A DNA stretch of 64,000 nucleotides, taken from Planctomycetota bacterium. GTDB taxonomy: Bacteria > Planctomycetota > B15-G4. Position numbers and translations under genes: made by a program. Shown here one piece after another: positions 59,774 through 64,000 of this stretch. The DNA lies in assembly GCA_029259745.1 (NCBI GenBank), contig JAJDEO010000061.1:124001-188000 (forward strand), read 5' to 3'. The notes beneath the pieces are model-generated. The model was not told the DNA's origin. It ran no database searches and saw only the letters and a list, made by a program, of their open reading frames with translations. The first letter of the stretch is position 1. Every line of letters begins with the position of its first letter.

Positions 59774-62248
59774 ATGAACCCGCGAACGCTCCTTCCCGCC
59801 TTGGCTGTGGCTGCGGCGCTTTTCTCGGATGTTTCCGCCCAGAACGTCGTCGTCGAGCTTCGCGACATGTCCGGATCGCGGGGGCTCGTCGGCCAAGGTC
59901 CTGGTGGCTTCACCGGGCCTCCCTTCGAACCGATTGCCGGCCACCTCGGCCAGTCGTGTGTCTTGATCGACGCCAACGGCGATGGTCTCGACGACCTCCT
60001 CGTCGGTGCGCCGACGGTGCCGAAGACGCCCAGCTCGGGCGTCCCCGACGACGCCGGGCACGCCTACCTGCTCTTCGGCAGCGCCGACAAGGGCGCGCCG
60101 GGCAGCTCCCCAGACGTCAACATCGCCACGATTGCCGCCGCCGGACTCGGTGTCGACTTCCGCGGCCAGCCAGGCGACCGCGTCGGCTTCTCGGTCGCGA
60201 ACGCCGGGGACATCAACGACGACGGCATCGACGACATGATCATCGGCACGCCGGGACGCAGCGTGAGCCGCACGGCGTCCGGCGGGGCCTACGTCGTCTT
60301 CGGTTCGCCCAGTCTCACGAGCCTTGCGCTCGTCGACCTGCAGTCCTTCGCGACGACGAGCTCGGCCGTCTACTTCGAGGGCGCGAAGAACTTCGGCGCC
60401 GCTGGCACGTCCGTGTCGGGCAACGTCGACGTCGACTCCGACGGCATCTCCGACGTCATCATCGGCGCTCCGCTCGAGTCGACGGATCTGATCCAGCAGG
60501 CAGGCGCTGCCTACATCGTTTTCGGTGTCGCGGGCATCCAGAACCTGTCGTCGATCGACCTCGGAGCGCTCGTGGCCGGCGACGGCACGGTGGTGCGAGG
60601 TAGCGAGCCCTTCCAGCTGCTTGGTCAGTCCGTGGCCGGCATCGGGCGCTTTGATCCCGTTCTCCCGCTGACGAACAATCAAACGTCGGCAACGCTCGGA
60701 GACGATGTCGCGATCGGCGCTCCCGGGACGAGCCCGGCCGGCAAGCTCTTCGCCGGGGCGGTCTACGTGCTTCGCGGGAGCACCTCGACACCCGTGCTCG
60801 AATACTCGGCCGCACAGTTCGGCAACGGCACGAACAAGGCCGGAATCGTCTACACGGGTGCCGAAGCTGGCGATCAGGCCGGCTTCGACGTGGCGCGCGC
60901 AGGCAACATGCTCTTCGATGCGCAGCTGTACGACGACCTCATCTTCACGGCGCCGTTCAACGACGGCACCGGCAAGCCGAACAGTGGAACGACCTACGTC
61001 GTGCCCGGACGTTTTGTCGGCGTGAACCCCCAGGGCTTCGACCTCAGCACCATCGAAGTCCAGACGGGCGTTGCGATCTACGGCGCTCAGTCGAACGACG
61101 GCAAGCAGGGCGTTTTTGCGTCGACGGCCGGCGACTGGACGGCCGACGGACGCACCGAGCTCGCTGTCGGCCATGCGAACGCGACGTACGCCGCCGACGG
61201 CAGCGTGGCCGTCGGCGCGGGACGCATCCGCATCCTCGACATCAACAAGTCGTTCTTGGGCAGCTCGGTCATCGACCTGTCCCTTCCGCCCGAAGACGTC
61301 CGGGTCTTCGAGCTCGCCGGCGAGTCGAATCTCGCCTTCGGTGGTGCCTCGCTCTGCACCGGTGACTTCAACGGCGACGGATTCGCCGACCTCGGCATCG
61401 GCGCGCCGGGCGCCCCGTCGGATCCCAACCCGCTCGATCTCAGCGGCGTGGCGTTCAACGAAACCGGCCGCGCACACATCCTCTACGGTCCGGTCTTCCG
61501 CCTCGGCGGGATCTTCCCCGACCGCGGGAGCCAGTATGCGGGTGTCTACAACCCCGGGCTCAAGCCTGACTACGCGGGCCTGCCGGCACAGGAGGTCGAG
61601 ATCGTCGTCAACGCGGGATCGATCTTCACGATCGACGACATCTCGGTGGCCGAGATCGGAAGCGATGCCGTGGGGTGGCGCGACATCGAACTGGTCAGCG
61701 TCGACTTCCCCAACGTCATCGCGTTGGTCCCGCCCCATCTCTTGGGCACCACCGACGTCACGGTCAACCTGCGCATGACCGTCAAGGGCCAAGCCGGCAC
61801 GTCAGCCGACGTCTACACCTACGAAGCCAGCGCCTTCCGCGAGATCTCCGAGTTTGCCCAGCCCGGCTTCGGTGTCGGTGGCGAGGCTCCGCGGTTGCTG
61901 ATGGCCGGCGACTTCCTCGAGAACGGGCAAGTGCTCGTCGTCCAGGATCAGTGGCCGCCGGAGGTCGAACTCGCCGTGCTCGTCTTCGGTCCGGCACTGC
62001 TCGCGAACCCGCCGACCGTCAAGGGCGGCCTGTTCCCCGTGCAGTTCCTCGGCGACTTCGTGCAGTTCTTCCCGTTCGCGGGCGCGCCGGGCTTCGACTT
62101 CTCGATCGACATGCCCTTTTTCATCGACCCGGCTCTCGAAGGCACGTCGGTCTTCCTGCACTACGTCACGCGCGAGAAGAGCGGCAACCAGGTGCGCTGG
62201 GGCTTCAGCAACGTCCTCGAAGCGACCTTCGTACTCGGCGGCTTCTGA
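59774..62248 (+). CDS. Secreted FG-GAP/integrin-alpha-like repeat protein
   Basis: 824 residues. Signal peptide at 1-23 (LPALAVAAALFSDVSAQ). At least five FG-GAP-type calcium-binding repeats form a beta-propeller: DANGDGLDDLLVGAP, DINDDGIDDMIIGTPGR, DVDSDGISDVIIGAPLES, GDDVAIGAPGTS and DFNGDGFADLGIGAPG. The C-terminal 250 residues form other beta domains, including an IPT/TIG-like one near 610-690. Probably an extracellular adhesin-like protein. A GTG precedes the ATG directly. It shows no operon partner. Confidence 0.85.
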   Translation: MNPRTLLPALAVAAALFSDVSAQNVVVELRDMSGSRGLVGQGPGGFTGPPFEPIAGHLGQSCVLIDANGDGLDDLLVGAPTVPKTPSSGVPDDAGHAYLLFGSADKGAPGSSPDVNIATIAAAGLGVDFRGQPGDRVGFSVANAGDINDDGIDDMIIGTPGRSVSRTASGGAYVVFGSPSLTSLALVDLQSFATTSSAVYFEGAKNFGAAGTSVSGNVDVDSDGISDVIIGAPLESTDLIQQAGAAYIVFGVAGIQNLSSIDLGALVAGDGTVVRGSEPFQLLGQSVAGIGRFDPVLPLTNNQTSATLGDDVAIGAPGTSPAGKLFAGAVYVLRGSTSTPVLEYSAAQFGNGTNKAGIVYTGAEAGDQAGFDVARAGNMLFDAQLYDDLIFTAPFNDGTGKPNSGTTYVVPGRFVGVNPQGFDLSTIEVQTGVAIYGAQSNDGKQGVFASTAGDWTADGRTELAVGHANATYAADGSVAVGAGRIRILDINKSFLGSSVIDLSLPPEDVRVFELAGESNLAFGGASLCTGDFNGDGFADLGIGAPGAPSDPNPLDLSGVAFNETGRAHILYGPVFRLGGIFPDRGSQYAGVYNPGLKPDYAGLPAQEVEIVVNAGSIFTIDDISVAEIGSDAVGWRDIELVSVDFPNVIALVPPHLLGTTDVTVNLRMTVKGQAGTSADVYTYEASAFREISEFAQPGFGVGGEAPRLLMAGDFLENGQVLVVQDQWPPEVELAVLVFGPALLANPPTVKGGLFPVQFLGDFVQFFPFAGAPGFDFSIDMPFFIDPALEGTSVFLHYVTREKSGNQVRWGFSNVLEATFVLGGF

Positions 62249-62465
62249 GGCGGGGACAGGGCAGCGCTCAACCCGGGTTGCACGATGGGTTCCACTCCGC
62301 GCGAAATGGACACGACCGCGCGTCTCGTTCCTGATGCCGTACGCTCGGGGAAGAAAAGAGCGCGAGGACGACCCAGTCTCTGTCTCAACTCCGGGTCCCG
62401 ATCCGGTCGATGAGCAGGCAGGCCCCGGAGGCATGCTGGGCCACTGACTCGCCCAGGAGACGTGC

Positions 62466-63131
62466 ATGGACGCCGAGGTCCTACCCCCGCCACTTTCGAG
62501 TGCGTGTGCTGATGGTCACCCCGTGGAGCTTTGGGTGCTCGTCAACGGGGACGTCGTGCCCTGCAACGGCACGTTCATGCAGACGGCACCCGACGGGCGA
62601 CCGCTCCTCTCGGCGACGCTTCCGGATTCGTTCCGGGGAGTGGTGCGGACGGGCGCCGCCGTGCGCGGCTTCTTCGCCGACCGCGAGGGTGCGATCCACA
62701 CGTTCCTGACGTCGATCCGCGACTGGATCCCGTACCAGGACCAGCCCGCCTCCGCGCGCGTCGTGCTCGAGGTGCCGACCACCGTCGCGCCGTGTCAGCG
62801 TCGGCGCAGTCGCCGGCGCACGGCACCGAACTACGCCGTGGCGCTGCACGTCATGATCCGCGGGCAGAGCGAAGGCGTGACGGGACGACTCGTCGACGCC
62901 TCCTCGAACGGCATCGGCGTGCGCTGCGTCCGCAACGCGCAGAACTACTTCGCCGAGGGCACGCACCTGCAGTGCGAGGTGACGCTCCCGGACCGCGACG
63001 ACCCCGTGAAGTTCACGGCGATCGTCTCGCGCATCGGCCAAGAGTCGCTGCACTACCTCTACGGCATGCGCGTCCGCCAGGACAGCCACGGCCGCCGCAT
63101 GCTCGGCGAGATCCTCGAGCACCTGCTGTAG
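62466..63131 (+). CDS. PilZ-domain protein
   Basis: 221 residues. The C-terminal PilZ domain (about 108-215) has the c-di-GMP motifs QRRRSRRR and DASSNGIGV (RxxxR and DxSxxG). The N-terminal 100 residues are beta-rich, as in YcgR-like proteins. It is expected to bind cyclic di-GMP; the output is unknown. AGGAG lies 6 nt before the ATG. It converges with aroB, 16 nt between stops. Confidence 0.85.
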   Translation: MDAEVLPPPLSSACADGHPVELWVLVNGDVVPCNGTFMQTAPDGRPLLSATLPDSFRGVVRTGAAVRGFFADREGAIHTFLTSIRDWIPYQDQPASARVVLEVPTTVAPCQRRRSRRRTAPNYAVALHVMIRGQSEGVTGRLVDASSNGIGVRCVRNAQNYFAEGTHLQCEVTLPDRDDPVKFTAIVSRIGQESLHYLYGMRVRQDSHGRRMLGEILEHLL

Positions 63132-63147
63132 ACGCGGGCCCGCTCGC

Positions 63148-64000
63148 TCAGCCCTCGAGCACGGCCGCCAGTGCCTTGCGGATGCGTGTCTCTTTGACGC
63201 CCTCTTCGACGCGGACGTCGCCGGGGGCGTGGGGGACGATGAGCGTGTGCTGACCTCCGGCGCGCTTCTTGTCGCGCAGCATCTCGGTGAGCAGGGCGTC
63301 GACGTCGCGGGCTGGTGGCGGGGGACTCAGCGGGAGCTGCCAGGCTTTGAGACGCTCGCGGATCGTGGTCTCCAGCGACACGTTGTTCGCCGCGCGGGCC
63401 GCGCAGATGAGGCCGAGCGCGACGGCCTCGCCGTGGAGCAGCTCTGGCAGCGCGAGGGCCTCGAAGGCGTGGCCGAAGGTGTGTCCGAGGTTGAGGGTGC
63501 GGCGCGGTCCGACGTCGTGGAGGTCGCGGGTGACGAGGTCGAGTTTCGTGGCGAGGCAGCGCTCGATGATCGCACCGAAGTCGGCGACTGTCGCGTCGGT
63601 CCATGCGTCGTCGAGATCGAAGGCGAGGTCGAGCGCGAGGACCGAGTCCCAGGCCTCGCCGCCGGCGATCAGCGCCGTCTTCAAGACTTCCGCGAGGCCG
63701 GCGCGCACGTGGCGCGGGTCGAGCGTCGTGAGCGTGGACGGGTCGGCGACGACGCGCAGCGGTTCGTGGAACGTGCCGACGGTGTTCTTCCCGCCGCCGA
63801 GGTTGACGGCCGTCTTGCCGCCCAGCGCCGCGTCGACGGCGCCGACGACCGTCGTCGGTGCCGCGATCCAGCCGACGCCGCGGCGGTGCAGCGAGGCCGC
63901 AAAGCCCGCGAGGTCCGTCGTCACGCCGCCGCCGACGCCGAGCACGAGTCCGTCGCGGTCGATGCCCGCCGCGTCCAGCGCGAGCAGCAGCGCTTCGGCC
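63148..64000 (-). CDS. aroB: 3-dehydroquinate synthase, N-terminus outside window
   Basis: Second enzyme of the shikimate pathway, converting DAHP to 3-dehydroquinate with NAD+ and a divalent metal. About 283 C-terminal residues are visible. Motifs are LGVGGGVTTDLAGFAASLHR, APTTVVGAVDAALGGKTAVN, GGGKNTVGTFHEP, RAGLAEVLKTALI, LNLGHTFGHAFE and LLHGEAVALGL. The metal-binding Glu and the two His are in the last three. The gene runs past the window edge, so the start is not seen. Confidence 0.93.
   Translation of the reverse strand, partial: AEALLLALDAAGIDRDGLVLGVGGGVTTDLAGFAASLHRRGVGWIAAPTTVVGAVDAALGGKTAVNLGGGKNTVGTFHEPLRVVADPSTLTTLDPRHVRAGLAEVLKTALIAGGEAWDSVLALDLAFDLDDAWTDATVADFGAIIERCLATKLDLVTRDLHDVGPRRTLNLGHTFGHAFEALALPELLHGEAVALGLICAARAANNVSLETTIRERLKAWQLPLSPPPPARDVDALLTEMLRDKKRAGGQHTLIVPHAPGDVRVEEGVKETRIRKALAAVLEG

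Noticed and set aside
57839..61792. Very long minus-strand frame continuing upstream of the thioesterase
   Set aside because: It runs antisense to dprA-region and FG-GAP coding sequence; high GC leaves antisense frames open. Composition is Arg/Gly/Val-rich and not protein-like.

Overview
This 64 kb window is GC-rich (C and G fill most third codon positions) and densely coded on both strands. The gene content suggests a planctomycete or close relative. The grounds are two ECF sigma factor / transmembrane Ser-Thr kinase pairs, a DUF3738-type protein, large secreted beta-helix and FG-GAP proteins, a membrane CHAT-like protein, a Kdo-kinase-like protein and HEAT/TPR proteins. No rRNA, tRNA, CRISPR array, intact insertion sequence or prophage was seen, so the assignment is an inference from protein families only.

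Layout. 1-4.2 kb: a HEAT/TPR protein overlapping trkA, then trkH (potassium uptake). 4.2-10 kb: a secreted protein with an internal duplication, a hypothetical, RNase D, and a membrane TPR protein ending in a CHAT-like fold. 10-15.4 kb: sigma factor plus kinase, a short RecQ, a membrane protein. 15.4-21.5 kb: a PhoX-like phosphatase, two small membrane genes that are both broken, an SLC13-type transporter and a thioredoxin-like/DUF3738 protein. 21.5-29.2 kb: the second sigma-kinase pair, a secreted beta-helix protein, a DUF1294 protein and a K+ channel. 29.2-33.2 kb: a heterodimeric ABC exporter preceded by what reads as a transcription attenuator. 33.4-41 kb: one minus-strand operon for a cbb3-type oxidase and its maturation factors. 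41-46.7 kb: ThiF/MoeB, a GH26-like lipoprotein, a mosaic intergenic region, a secreted protein and RNase HII. 46.8-64 kb: FabZ, a carboxypeptidase-regulatory-like protein, an SDR, glnE with a GT9 glycosyltransferase, a Kdo-kinase-like protein, a HEAT lipoprotein with a thioesterase, dprA, an FG-GAP protein, a PilZ protein and a partial aroB.

The most interesting item is the leader of the ABC exporter (about 29187-29395). It has a promoter-like sequence, a 13-codon open frame with a ribosome-binding site, and four segments that can pair as 1:2, 2:3 or 3:4, the last being a 12-bp terminator-like hairpin. The stop codon of the small frame lies inside segment 2. The two exporter subunits have complementary degenerate ATP sites. 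In Bacillus subtilis a leader peptide is known to attenuate the bmrCD exporter of the same class, so this may be an independent case of the same logic.

Other points of note: three genes share a TANNNT box exactly 6 nt before the ATG, suggesting leaderless transcripts; a dispersed 43-bp repeat has three copies; one intergenic region contains degraded pieces of both the thiF and the rnhB genes; the cbb3 operon appears to carry a split CcoP; and the CHAT domain seems to lack its catalytic cysteine.
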